DNA from: Ascaris suum
Lineage: Eukaryota > Nematoda > Chromadorea > Rhabditida > Ascarididae
Assembly (NCBI GenBank): GCA_013433145.1
Contig: CM024169.1
Coordinates: 2,914,001 to 2,978,000 of the forward strand
Direction: 5' to 3'
DNA: 64,000 nt
The translations under genes were made by a program, and so were the position numbers. Below, piece by piece: positions 12,288-25,400 of this stretch. The notes under the pieces are model-generated. The model did not search any database and was not told the origin of the DNA. It saw nothing but the letters and a program-made list of their open reading frames with translations. The stretch's first letter is position 1. Each line of letters begins with the position of its first letter.

Positions 12288-12836
12288 TTAACAATCTTCT
12301 AGAGTGCTTGGTTTTTCAGGAGATGAATTTCCGCTTTCCTTTTCTTTCCCCTCAGCTAGATGGAAATATTTCTTCACAATGCAAATGCCTATCAGTTTAC
12401 CCAAAACGAATGCAGTTTGGCAGAAACGGAAGCATCCTAATCTTTCCTTAATATTCGATAAATTTTTGCACGGACGCAAAAGGTGTCGTCGCCTCGGCAT
12501 GCATAGTAAAAATCGACCTAGTCATTTGTTTCAGCATGTCAAAATATGCTTCTCTGAGGCAAGTGATCTTTGTGATGTATTTGTTTCTGTACGAGACTGA
12601 AGACTACTTCTTGCCGATTTCGATAATGCACCTATTCCTTGAGCGTTTAAAAAGCGATTCAGTCATTACTGCTCCTCCCAAGTATAGAATGTTAACTCGG
12701 CGAACTATCACCTTGCCATCATTCTACTTTTTCTTCTTATTTATGTTCAGATATTTTTTCCTAGCACTCTTCAGTACGGGACTTTGATAGGGAATAAGTA
12801 AATATGTTAGCTGCTCCGGATGCTCGCAGAACTGTC
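12288..12836 (-). CDS. two candidate 3' exons of an unrecognised minus-strand gene
   Basis: Exon 12836-12768 has acceptor cttgtacag and donor AAGA|gtgcta, and reads FCEHPEQLTYLLIPYQSPVL. Exon 12355-12288 follows atttccatctag and reads an acidic, serine-rich tail, EGKEKESGNSSPEKPSTLED, to a stop. Phases agree (end in phase 1, then two leading bases). The donor of the first exon is weak, and the intron would be about 410 bases. I do not recognise the protein. Confidence 0.3.
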
Positions 12837-12999
12837 CTGTACAAGAGTTCTTATTTATAACACGACTGATCCAAAATAAAAAAGCCGCCGGTTGCAAATT
12901 CACATGGAATTTTTTTTCATACTTGAGAATATACAACTTCTTCAAAATTTTTTAAAACAACATGAAATTTGATACGGGAATCATCTCAGTCAAACGTTT

Positions 13000-15900
13000 T
13001 CGCTTTTCTTTCATTTATTCCAGAGGTGAAATGTACGGGGCAAAGAGAAACGCATGACACACACACACACAGAGATATATGCAAGAGAGCATGTCAGCAT
13101 TATGTACTTTTGCAAAGTGAATTTGCAAAGACGCTTGGAAAGAGATGTCAGATTTGTCCTTCACATCAATGAATTCCTTTTCCGAAATAACTTAAATCCG
13201 CAGAAATTGGTTCATCTGCGAATTGCATCAATATGCCTCCTGCTGAATTGTTGAAAGAGAAACTCTCTTTTTTTGCAATGTTTTTAACCTATTGGCTAAC
13301 TAATTCGACAACATCCGATTAGAAAAATGAGGGAAATTTTGTTCGCCAAAACCACAAAGCGTTCTTGTTGAATTCTTTGTGCATGCTAATTGAATGATAA
13401 GTGAATAAGTGGATGCATTCGCATATTCGTGCTCTAAATCTGAAGCTGAACGTTAATTACACATTTGTGAGAGACCGAGCGTGCATTTAAAAAATGCCGA
13501 ACGTATCGAATATTTCAGAATTGAGACGTTGTTGTTGTTGACAATTGCTAAAGGAAAATGGCTACCATTTCAAGATGGCGTATTGGAAATGAGAGTTTAA
13601 TTAGACTGTGGGCATGGACGTGTATAGCACGACGCCAAGCTGACGTGCAATTGGGCACTAAGTCGTGCCAAATAGAACGTGGGCTGCGCTGTCTGAAGGG
13701 TGGATTTGTGGATATCCACAGCAGATGGCTTTGCGCCGATTCCCTAGCGCGACGATATGTTATCTGAGAGAAAGCCTCTTGTGTCCCATCAAATGACTAT
13801 TTGTTCCTCTTTTTTTTTGAAGCGACTTGATTCCGAAGCTAAACTCGCCTCATCTTGCACCACGATTTGTCAAATATATGCTGTCATATTTCTTTGTTTG
13901 CATTCATTTTGTGTCTCCTTCGTATTATTACAACTCATTTTCTCTTCAGTGTTCTTCTATTTTCGTTGAATGATAACGTATTGGCCTTATTTGATATATG
14001 CATTTGCATTGATAATAACAGCTGAAATTATTTTTATTGCGAGAATTTCGTCATTCAATTAACGTTTTCATCAAGTCTTTCCATGAAATTTATGTCCTCA
14101 AGCCGAATCCTTTCGTAAACTAAGGACGGTAAGAAATTTACGTCCACAAACTATTAAATGCGGTGTACTGTTCGGGACGTAAGGGAATGTTTCGAGAAGT
14201 AATGATGTTAGATAAATACTCTCATCAGTTAAATAATCCATTTATACTCTTTGAAATAAAACTTTTATGATAAATCGAATTATGTTGATCGGATACGATC
14301 AGCGATGATGCGCAAAAAAGTAAAGAGCCGCTTGTTTGGCACCTTATTGAACATGCAAATTTAAGCCGATCAAAGATCAAACCGATTGCCCTTGTAAAGT
14401 ACCACTCATACTGTAAATTTGCCAATAAGTATAAAATACGGCAGTTAGCTAGCTATTCAGTGGGCAAACTATTGGCCATCGAAAACATGACAGGCAAGAG
14501 TAAAGCGTTTACTGTGCAACGTTATGTTTGGAATTATTTATTCAGTGCAAAATGAAGATGCTGAAAGTGAATTACCTTGAACTGGTTGATACCAGCAGGC
14601 TGAAAGAGCTAAATTTTTTTCTGAACGTTAGGATGTAAAATGTCTCGAAATCTTTAAAGGGAATCTCCGCTTACCTAATATTGTTCTAGTCGAAGTTAGA
14701 AAATCACAATAGAGAGACTGCCAAAAGATCCTTTTGCAGTTCCATCGGTCGGCTGCCGCCGAACCTAATACCTATTTATTTCCTCACCGCAGCATTTACC
14801 GCTCTGAGCAAATTTGAATATTCTAATTCGATGCAAACTTCCAGCTTTTATGACTTATAGAATTGTAAAGAAGTCGTGTTTGTGAGCGCTTAAGGTAGAG
14901 AATGTGCCCGCAAAGCCGATTATCATCATCCTTGGCTGGACAATCGCAACTGTCGAAAACAAAACAACCTAAAAAGCAAATACGACATAACTTTATCATA
15001 TACTTTCGGAAGATATATATGTCCACTTAAGATATATAAAATACGCATAAGTACACCTATTTCCTTGCAATGTTTTTCTTGCTGCAGCTGCGTAGCCTCA
15101 AGAGACAGCGAGGCATATCCCCTTCTCTCGTGAAATTCTATTTGCACACCTCATTCCGTTCGTTTATCCGCTTGTTGTTCTCAAACTAAATAAACGAACT
15201 TTTCGGAAACCATTCAGTGCTATTAGGTGAATGCTGAAAATCATGGCTCATCTCTATGTTTAGTGTCAATGTGAGAATGCTGCTCAGCTAGTCAACCTCA
15301 ACGTCGTGCTGAAAATATTTTTGAGGAAGCCCATATAAAAGATGAATATTATATATGTATTCCTCATTCGCGAATCTCACATGATTACCAGTAAAAAAAA
15401 TGAATGTTGGAATATGTTCGTTGATCAAATGTAACGCTTATTCGATGCGTTTTAGATAAAAGGATTTTAATAATGGTGATTATAAATAGGCATACGCATA
15501 CGACTCATTTGAAACGATATTTTGCGAAGCAGTTCATTCATGAGCACATTATAGTGATTCAGATGCGCAGTTGTCGAATTTTAAGAAGCCTTAAGGCGTT
15601 AACAGCGTCACTAAAATTTCAGCCTTCTACTAAGTTTTTAGTGAATCAAGATGACAGCGAAGTTCTAGAGTCATGGATTTCAAATCATTAAATTTCAGGT
15701 GCAGAGATTGAAGAGAGTAATTCTTGAAAACACTGCAAATGGATGCACATAGTGAAATGCATAAAATATACACAGGCAAACAAGGAGACCCATACAATGT
15801 GTTTTTGCATTTAAGCGCAAACGAAGAATTCGTCCTGTAAAGTTGCGATTGACGTTCACTCATAACCTTCCCAACCCCACCCTGGAAAATTTATGAGTAC

Positions 15901-16200
15901 GGAGGTTTCCGAAAAAAAAACCGACTCCAAAAATTTTGCACATTCCACATAACAGAAAGCAAAAAAATGCTCTCTTTTGCGTGTCCATTTCTTTTGCATA
16001 TCATAGTACAGGTCAATATTTTTAAAGCTTACTTGAAAATTTATTCTACGTCTTCACCCTATTGCGAATTGTTAATACTTGATCAGCGGCTGAAATTCAT
16101 AAATTTTGCGCATTAGCAGCAATGAAAGCATAGGTTCACACTTCGGTGTGATTGTTTTTGAGAGTATTGCTATACCGATCGTGATGCCGCATTCCAAGCA
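13000..16200. other. AT-rich stretch without a supported gene
   Basis: A GC-richer island at 13560-13760 holds a 69-codon plus frame and an equally open minus frame, with no usable splice or family signal. The rest contains short A/T runs only. I see no tRNA, rRNA or repeat array. Confidence 0.35.
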
Positions 16201-16206
16201 ATTGTT

Positions 16207-16985
16207 TCAGCACTGTGAGGTGTTCGACTGATATATTTGAAGAATAATGAGGATTTTTAAGCCAGAAATCTCGATTTTTATGCCTGCCAATGATATAGAA
16301 TCCTCAAGCTGAACACCGTAGAAATCCCACTGAGGTTCTATCGACTGTTTCATTTCCTCTATATTGCTACTTGAACTATGAGCACCTGTAATTTTCATCA
16401 CTTTGAACAGTTAATCTCCAATAATCCTTGTTTTCCCAACACTTTAGTTTCGCATGCTTAGTGAAGCTTCTTCTAGGCAAAGAATGGCTCAGATTTCTTG
16501 AGTTGCCTTTGAGAGGCTCTTCAGCTTTGCTGGAGGATGTTCGGAAGTGATTTCGATTGACAGCAAGATCAATGTACGTTCGGCAAGAAGTCATTTGGAT
16601 ACATTCGAGAGCTTTAAGCGATCAGAAGAATTAAATTTGCTAGCCGAATACGCCTATTGTCCCTATGGTAACTACGATACGCAACACAGGCATTCGGATG
16701 TTTCATTCGGTTTGCCAGCTATGGCTGGCTGCTACATTCTTGCCTCTAGCAATTCTTAATCACTCATATCCGCTCGCAGTTGTTTTAATGCACTCTTTTC
16801 TGACTTTTAGGGAAATTGATGTGCATTTTAGTGTTCATAGGTATAGTTTTTCTGCTTCCCAAGCGTTTAACTCAAAGACCACAGCAAAATTAATTGATGA
16901 ACTTTTCATTAAATTAATGAAGGAAAGCGCGGAAAAAAAAATTTCTTTAATGCAGTCTCAATTCGAACACGCGAAATTAGTATAA
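16207..16985. other. region of broken open frames on both strands, possible relic
   Basis: On the minus strand, two frames (16594-16376 and 16401-16207) overlap at a run of A and would join with a one-base shift. On the plus strand, a frame open from about 16502 starts VAFERLFSFAGG, which resembles the ERxFSxAG box near the C-terminus of hAT transposases, but the residues after it do not follow the family and stops interrupt the upstream part. A second plus frame, 16806-16985, is lysine-rich. The most economical reading is a decayed element or pseudogene; strand is undecided. Confidence 0.2.
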
Positions 16986-19900
16986 AATTTGTGCATGTAA
17001 ATTTACGCAAGCTTTAAAGATGAGGTGAAAAACCGAACAAACATTTAGTGCGATTGAAAAACTCATCATTGATAGATGTTGCTCCTATTGCATCCTATTT
17101 AGTATTAACATGTTCAATGTTCACTTACTTTATACTTTTCGTTAATTAATTATTTCTTTGTTCTTACGAGGTTTTGAAATATCGTATCTCAAAAAAAAAA
17201 ATCGACTCCTCCTAATAAATAATGCTGTCATTTGTTATGCACTAACTGCATGGGATAATTATATGGCTTCTAATATTAAGTAGCTTGTCGTTGTTTGGAA
17301 TCTTGAACGTAGTGAGAGTACCTAAATATTGCAGCATTGTCACTGCTAAAGTGATCATTGAGAAGCAACATCGACCACTTCACCACGTAATGCTTACACA
17401 CATTGAGCATAATTAGATGAAGTTGCATAAGTTCGCACATTCATTCCTTGTTCAGAACGCACTTCTAAACGCTCTTTTGTTCGTAGAGAAATTTTTTTTC
17501 CTCAAGGCTATTGTTTGCCAAAATGCAAAATGATTAAAGCTCGTTTTTTGCGCTTTATCTGTGCGTGCATTTTTGTTTATCGAGATATTTTTTATTGTCT
17601 CACTAAACTGGGTCTAGTGCAATTTTTTTTTCTGCAGTTTAGCTAAGTCAGAGGGGTTTTATTTAGCTGCGATCAAATAAACAGAAGCCTCTAGAAGGAG
17701 TGATATTTTATGCACCATTGCTTCTGCCTGCTTATTACATCTCACATATCCGTATGTTAATTAAAACACACAAGATCATTGCCTTATATATTAGCAAAAC
17801 CAACAAAAATTGATAATTGCATTGTTCTGTTTCATGTGTAAAAATGCTTAGTTTGGTGCGAGTGGGTTTGCAAATTTATTTGCATATTAAATTTCGCTCA
17901 TACCAATTTATTGCCCTACTTATCTGCCAAGACAACCAATGAACACATATTATATGTTCGCTTATTTAACTTAAAGCAAGTATCAGTAAATAATTGCGGA
18001 GTATTCTTTTTTTTTTTGCCGATCTAATAACAAAGCGATTCTTGACTACCAGTAGAGTCATTTTTTTATTGTCACATAGCGATGAGACAATTATTTCAAA
18101 TAATGAACTATTTAGCAATGCGATTTGAACAAATTCAGACTTTAATGCACTGTTATAAAAAATCGCTGCTTTAATCAAAGTGTTGCTATCTTGATTATCC
18201 ATCAGAAGGGAGAAATACACCTCATTGCGTCAAAGGCTGCTGTTGGTTTCATCTGCCAGAAATTTTTTTCATTTTTAAATATCATTGCAAACATACTAAA
18301 TGGACATATATCTGATTGAAAATGAGCAACGAATAAGTTTCTGAAGCAAAATTAAGAAATCTTTAATGAAATGGAAATATGAGCCAAGGTGGGGATTTCT
18401 TTTATTAAATTATGCTAACAAACATCTTGCTTCACCAGCCTCAACTGTAATTTCAATCGAGATTTAGCAAAACAACTGAATATTTGCAATGAAATAATAA
18501 TAGGCTGTAGTTGATAATAGTAAACTCAGAAGGGCGTTTGAAGAAAGATACAATCGCCTGTAATAATGCAAACTCGATAATGCATCGTATACGCGCTATT
18601 ATATATGAAAATCTTTATGTTAGCTTTGGGTGCTATACTCAGATGGGAGCACCAGCTGAAGGCAAACATATCTATTATTACCCTGTACATTAAAGGAGAA
18701 CTTACGGATTCCTTTATTTCAATCGTTTAAATTTGCGACATTCCTATAGAAATTGAAATATTTCTGCTATATAGGGTTCAGGATTTTCTTCTTCGTAAGA
18801 GGCTCGTTGATGGCCTTCTTAACAACCCTGGTAATCGTGTTATATGCCAACTCAATGGGGATGATAATTTTTAGCTTCAAAATGTTCTTTAATCCCTTGA
18901 ACGTAATGAGCGGAATGTAGCGCGTCTAGGCGAAATAGATAGATTTTTCTGCGAGGATATTCAGGAGCAAAATTCATAGTCTAAATACCCTTCCAAGAGC
19001 ATTCTCCCGCGGTGTTTTGAGCTTCGATCCCTTCATCACGTCTTTCCTTACAGATCTCGTAATTTGCATGACGCAATGCATTGCTACAGATTTTTGTCTT
19101 AACCACTTTTCCGCACATCTCTTCTTCCGTTTCTAGCATGCACCCTTTTCATCGAATAGTCTCTCATTTCACGTATCTATGTGTAGGCATTTAGCGGGTA
19201 TTCCTTTTTTTTCCTTATGATCTTTGCTGAAGTGTTGCATGCATGAAGTATTATACGCTTTACTAGGTCATACATAAAGCAGTAAAATCTCATTTCTAAG
19301 AAGCACAACTAAATTTTGAAATCGGAGGCTATTATATAATTTTTCATCGTTTTGCTATTCATACTACTATTATAAGATCGCATTGCGAGAAAGTGGTACG
19401 CGAACACGGCTGCGTCATTGGTTATTTGTGTCTGGTGCGTTGAGTGCGTTAGCAAATTACATCAATGATGTCCTTTCTGGTGAGCTTAATTCAAAGACCG
19501 CTCCGTTTTGCCTTTCAAATAGCAGCAAGCAAGCCAGCTTTGCATGAACATGCTGAATATTTTCGAAGTGGGAGCAAATGAAAAATCTCACGAACGAGCT
19601 GAAATGATGAGGATATTAACGCTTTCATCCCACTCTCATCGTTTTTCCTTTCCTCTCTATCAGAAATCGGTACTCCAATGTGGAAAAAACGACGGAAACG
19701 TACAGCTACTAGTCGCTCCCCATATGCACTTATGTGTGCCTGCTTGCGAACGCATCTGCAGACAAATCATTCGCTTTACCATTCATTTAGCAAATATTCA
19801 TGTGGTAGCTTTGCTTGAGGCATATACTAACCAAATTTGCATATTCAGGAAGATCTAAATCAAACATACTCATTTTTCGCTAACTGAGGGCAGAACATAA

Positions 19901-22453
19901 AATTACTGCATCTTGCGCCACTGTTCAAACACATCCGCTAGTGGGTGAACGTGCTTGAACTTCATTGAAAATATCTCTGCGCACTTAACTCGAGCCAGCT
20001 CAGCCGGCTGTCCATTTGTTTTTGTGCCTCACCTAGGCAAAATAAAAATCTTTATGGTGGAGAAAAAAAAGTAAAAAACAAAAATCATTCAGGTTGACCT
20101 TTTATTAGCGGACGTCAATTTTGAAGGGTCTTAGAAAAAAGTTGTGGTCAACCCTTTCTATGCGACCAAATTACAGTTGATGGTCCACTGTTTCGATGAA
20201 GAAAGATTTTTGCCAGACATATCTTTGGCTGTCATTTACAGTCTGTTGCTTCAGAAGCTGGCACGAAGATAAGGTGAACCATTAGTCTTGCTCCTATGCA
20301 TTTTGGAATTTTGCTTATTGGTCTTGCTTATTCATACTTCTGCCTACTCAACGGTTTCAAATGATGAAACATCCTGACTGGAGAAATAGAATTTCCAGCT
20401 GTAATATGCGTCTAGAGTGGCTCCCTATAACAGGTTTTAGATTGGTCCATCAACATGGAACGACTTATGAGGGCTCACTTGTGCCCGAAATTTGCACACA
20501 TTCTGCAAGCCTCGGATGTTGTTTGCAAATTTGCAATTCGTAACACATCGATCAACTTTAAGTTGTCTCAAAATAATTTTTTTTAATGTGATACACGACT
20601 CGCATATTTTGACTAATCCGACCTCTCACATTCAATGAAGATTTATTTCACTGGTGCAACCCCATCTGTGAAGCACACCGTCGAGGCCACATCTGCAGGA
20701 CAGGTAAATACATATCTCTTTGCATGTCTAACCAATAATTTGACATCGAAAGTCGTGAATGGAAGCTCTGAAATTTAATTCGCCTAATGCTTTCTCGTTA
20801 AATGCTCTAAAATCTCTCCAGCTTTGTGATATTGTCTCATATTCGTTGCTTAATCATTAACGTTCTCGAATCTCCTGTTCGATGAAGGCAAATAGCACGT
20901 TCTTTTAACAAGCAAACTCTTTTTACGTAGTGTTTTTTGTGCCTTCAAGAACATTCGTGTTACCCTTCTTTCAAATATTACTCTTCTTGGTTTGCTAAAC
21001 GTGCAATCAGTGTGTAGCAGCGAAGCAGTAGCCAGAGTACCGTATGATGTGTGGAAGGGCCAGGTCCAGCCAGGTACCATATGATGCGAACATTCTTGGA
21101 GTCATTGTTATTCTTGAAGAGTACATCAATCTGAGAATAATTTCGATATCAACTTTACTATTTCCTAAGTAGAAAGTAGAAAGTACAAAACAGGCGGACG
21201 GGCACCTAAGTAAGTGCGCACAAAAGTAACATCGTCATAATGTGCTTAGTGAATGCAATTTGTAAAAGCGCAAAAATGAATTCTTTATAGATTTGTGCGA
21301 CCAGCAGAATTACTTGAAATATAAATAAAGTGCAAAAACGCTTATCCAGATAGCTTCTGTGACACGCTGCTCCATTTGTTCTCATGCTTTGCCTTTTCCA
21401 GAGCAATTGCATTTTGCAAGTTAATTAAAACAGAGTGACATTATCCATGATTCGAGAACGTTGAACACACAAGAATGGAAATTTCTTCTTTGCATAAACT
21501 GAGGTGATCAGCGTGTGTTATTGAACTGGTGGATCACCACGTCAAAAATTCATCTAATGGATGGAATCACCATATTCGTTCATTGCACTCATCGCCGCTA
21601 TCAATGACTGATTTTTAGAGACGAACATGCGAAAATGCAAACACCTGCTATGGAAAGTGTTAGTTAAACGTTTTGCAAAAATGCAGCATTTTATTGCGGC
21701 ATCTTGTCATCGCCGCATCGCCATGTTCACCAAGAATCTCCTTAACAAGGCTTTGACTGTGCAGAGGCGCTTAACCGCAGCCAAACTCTCGAAAAAACAC
21801 TACAAGAAACGAATTAAAAGCTTATTTGTGTCATCTAAAATGTATTGTATGCGCCTCTCCTTTCATCCTCCCCTTCCCCCCCCCCCTCCCCCAGCATTCA
21901 AAATTCCCTTCGAATCCTCAAGTTTGCCCTGCATCGACTTTGGAAGTTACGTTAAGGTGCTGGAATTGGAATCATCCAATCGGTCCTGAAGTCGCTCCGG
22001 AACGCTCCATTTTTGCACTTAGCACGGATACTGAAACTTATGAGGATCACTTTAAGTCCGGAAATATTTTTGCTTACAAAAGCATTCATGTAATATTCTT
22101 GAAAGACCTACGAGACACATCGCTGCTTCACTTATTTCTGCATATGTTGAAAGCATTCTGTTTGTCGTTTGCGTTCATATAGGCATTCTCTCTTCATTTA
22201 ACAGCCTCAATTAGCGGCTTTAATCTAAGGCCGCCCACATCACGATATTCATCATAGAGACCCTTAAAGAATAATTAGGCCGTTTTAAAAGTTTTGAACT
22301 ATATTATATTATGAGTAACCATCACAGTTCGCTTGTCTAACACCGTTGATGAGATTTCCAAAGGAGTGTATCATCTCATAAAATTTGATTATCAATCCTC
22401 TAGTTGTGAAGTACAGATATTCAACAAAACTACAAATGAGAGATCAACTATTG

Positions 22454-22478
22454 CATCGGTGACGGAGCGTCACCGATG
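22454..22478. other. perfect hairpin, 11-bp stem with GAG loop
   Basis: CATCGGTGACG and CGTCACCGATG are exact reverse complements separated by three bases. No T-run follows, and this is a eukaryote, so a bacterial terminator reading does not apply. Function unknown. Confidence 0.8.
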
Positions 22479-25400
22479 TCCATTGCAGATCTAATTCCAT
22501 GTTCATGAACAGTAACGAGCAAGTGAATGCATAGAAATGTAGGTCTTTTAAAAATGCACATTGCATCAAAAACATTTACCAGATGGTTTGGTTCAATTTT
22601 AACTGACTAATCCAACTGCTTTGAATTTCTGCCGAAAATATATTCTTGTGCCTTGCATTCCCATAGCTGCTTTTCATAATAACACAATAGACAGTGAAGA
22701 ATATAAGATGCGATTTCTTCTAAGTTCTTCTATTGCGGTCCGATAGTTCTATATTTAGAAATCATGTGTTTTTAATAGTGTCTCAAGGTCTTGTGAGTAG
22801 TGTGTGTGGACCTCGATGAATCTTGATGCATGTCGGCGTCGACAAAATCATGTAGACGATTCTCGCTGGACATCATCGATACAGCTGGGTGTACGTCTCT
22901 CTCTTCTTATTATCAACTTGGCCCACCTGCATTCACTGGAAAGCTTGTGCAAAGAGATAATTTCGCGCAACCATTGCTTGCTCGCATATTTTAACGACGC
23001 AAAACAGTTGAGTTCAGAGGCAACTTAGTGGGTGATGCTTCATGAAAGAATTTTTTCTCATCCAAGAGTGCAACTGCAGTGAGAATAAAAGTCTCGTAGA
23101 TGATACATGTCTAAGGAATGAAGCCTGGTGTTGTCATGGTGTACGAGGGTCTCCAATCTATTAAATATTTTCTGTCGATAAACTGATAACGGAGGTTAAT
23201 TGTGAGGAAAATCACAACAAATAAATTGAAAGTTTATAAATTTTTGAAGACCACATTTCAGTCAAAAGACCAAGTTGAGCATTTTTGAAACGAGTCTGCC
23301 CATAAAATAAATTTCCTTTGCTATTAGCAAAGTGAAAATCATATAATTTTAAAAGACTTTTTAATGAACGATTGAGGTAACGAATTAAGTTGATTGTCGG
23401 ACAGGCATTAATATCGGTAGGTATTACTACTATAATGCAACGGTTAACAAGACGAAAGCCATTAACACGAGAAGCAACTGTCAGCAAGTGCCATAGCTAA
23501 GCGCAAAATTCGGGAAAGAATCGTACGGCGTGCATAGAAAGCGATTGCCAAAAACGCTCTTTTTCAATGATTTTTGATGAATTCTTTCGAACATGCCAGT
23601 AAATGTTGCTTGCATATGCGAAAAAGTGGCAATGTTACTCATCCAATTTAGTAAGATAACTAAGGAAGAGAGCAAGCATACTCATAGTCTTGATGGAAGT
23701 TTTTATTATGGATCTCAGTGTGAGAAAATATGAATATAACGTTTAGGAAGTACCGTTCAAGTGAGTTAGTCTGTATGCGGCGGTCTGCAAAAGCGCCAGA
23801 CACTGTCCAGTGCTGCTGAAGACGAATACTGCCCCAAGCAACCGCAATTGTCAAGTCGGCACGACGGTGGATATGGCATATGCTCCACTCATTCTCTTTT
23901 TTCTTGCATCGTATTTCGGCCGCTATAGCAATTAGACATCATAACATATTAAAAACTTATTCCCGTCTCAAGCATTACAGAATAGTTATTGAGTATTGAT
24001 TGATTAAGCTTTCCATTTCAACTGCAAGAGCATTAAACGAGGAAAGCATCAATGCTAGCACTACTTTTATTCAATATATAGTATAGTGTGCGTTGTGTGT
24101 GCTCAAAGCAAACTTATGCGCAGATTCATTGAGGCGAGCTGTGTATGTACGGTGAATATGGAATGCAATGAATTGTTTACTCGATGTGTAGATGAGATAC
24201 TCGGAACAAACACAGGAACAAAGTATTTTATTTCTATTGACCAAGAGAAGCGCACTTTCCAATTGATCAGTGCGGACACTCTCCACAATACGATACGAGC
24301 GATTCTAGAAATCGAAGAGATGTTGACACTCATCAATATTTCCATGCAACAATACCCTTTCTCCTTCAGCTGGTTCTTAGTATCGCTAGTAAGCGCATTC
24401 AAAAATTCACCACATTTATCAATTCTAGTAACGCTGTAGAAAAATGAAGGTCTCATTTCTCCGACATTTTTGCATTAATAAATAGATTTTTCTTGAATCG
24501 CAATCTCTATTCCAACGTCGCTATTGAATTGAATAAAAACTCCTAACTTAAACGAAATACGACAGCAGTCGAATATTTGAAAACTTCGAACAGATGCTCG
24601 ACCTTACGTCACGTTCATTTAGGTGCGAAAAACTATGTTACGCAAGCAGAATTTAATGAGAATTTGAATTAATATTAATTCTTTTTGCAATTAACATCGA
24701 AAAAGAAATACGGTGACATTTAGAGTGTCTCACTTATGGTACTTATTTGCAACATACTACATCATAAGTTTCATTTCAATCAACGATAATTTCATAAAAT
24801 CATTAGCTTTACATCCTCTACTTAAAAATTATCTTGTTGCAAAAGACTATAGCCAGACAAATTATTATTCCCTCCCTCGCTCCATAACAGATCGACGGCC
24901 ATTTGTTTAAATTCTCTTTCCTTTTCGTGTCGCAACAACTTCTTCTGCAGCATCATCTTATTGATTTTCTCTCGTTTGCAGAACTTGATTGAAAAATTGA
25001 AAACATGGAAAAACGACAAGGAATTCACATTAGAAGATTTTCCTGAGCATTTTATTGATTGCTGTGCAGAGTCGAAACACTTCTACCAGTTAAAGTTATG
25101 GCCTGATTAGAAAAAAAATACCTGAAATTCGACATCCGAAGCTGAAGACCTCATTTTGCTTTCTCTGATGAAGTAGAAGGCATGCACAGCGACAGATAAA
25201 CCTTTCACCGACATTTTCATGCGGAGAGGTGGGAGTTATGTCTCACTTTTTATCGGCCACACAACTCTACCTCCTTTTCTGTCGTGATGCAAAGATCTAA
25301 GAATGGAGCCAGAAGAGCTGGCATTATATGGATTTTTGCAAAACCGCTCACCTGGCCAGCTTCTTCACAAATTGCTTGCTTACTGTAAACGATGCCGAAG

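Noticed and set aside
18720..19180. Protein-like frames on both strands, including a 54-codon minus tail
   Set aside because: Three mutually exclusive frames look equally good and their phases do not join. None exceeds chance length.
21627..22182. Two plus ORFs of 118-120 codons around a C-rich tract
   Set aside because: Proline runs come from the C11 tract, and the frames have no splice or family support.
23212..23854. Three overlapping minus ORFs in successive frames, possible frameshifted pseudogene
   Set aside because: Each is of chance length (64-91 codons) and the joined reading matches no family.
24086..24456. A 117-codon ORF on each strand over the same bases
   Set aside because: A few frames of this length are expected by chance in 64 kb, and the mirror-image pair argues against either.
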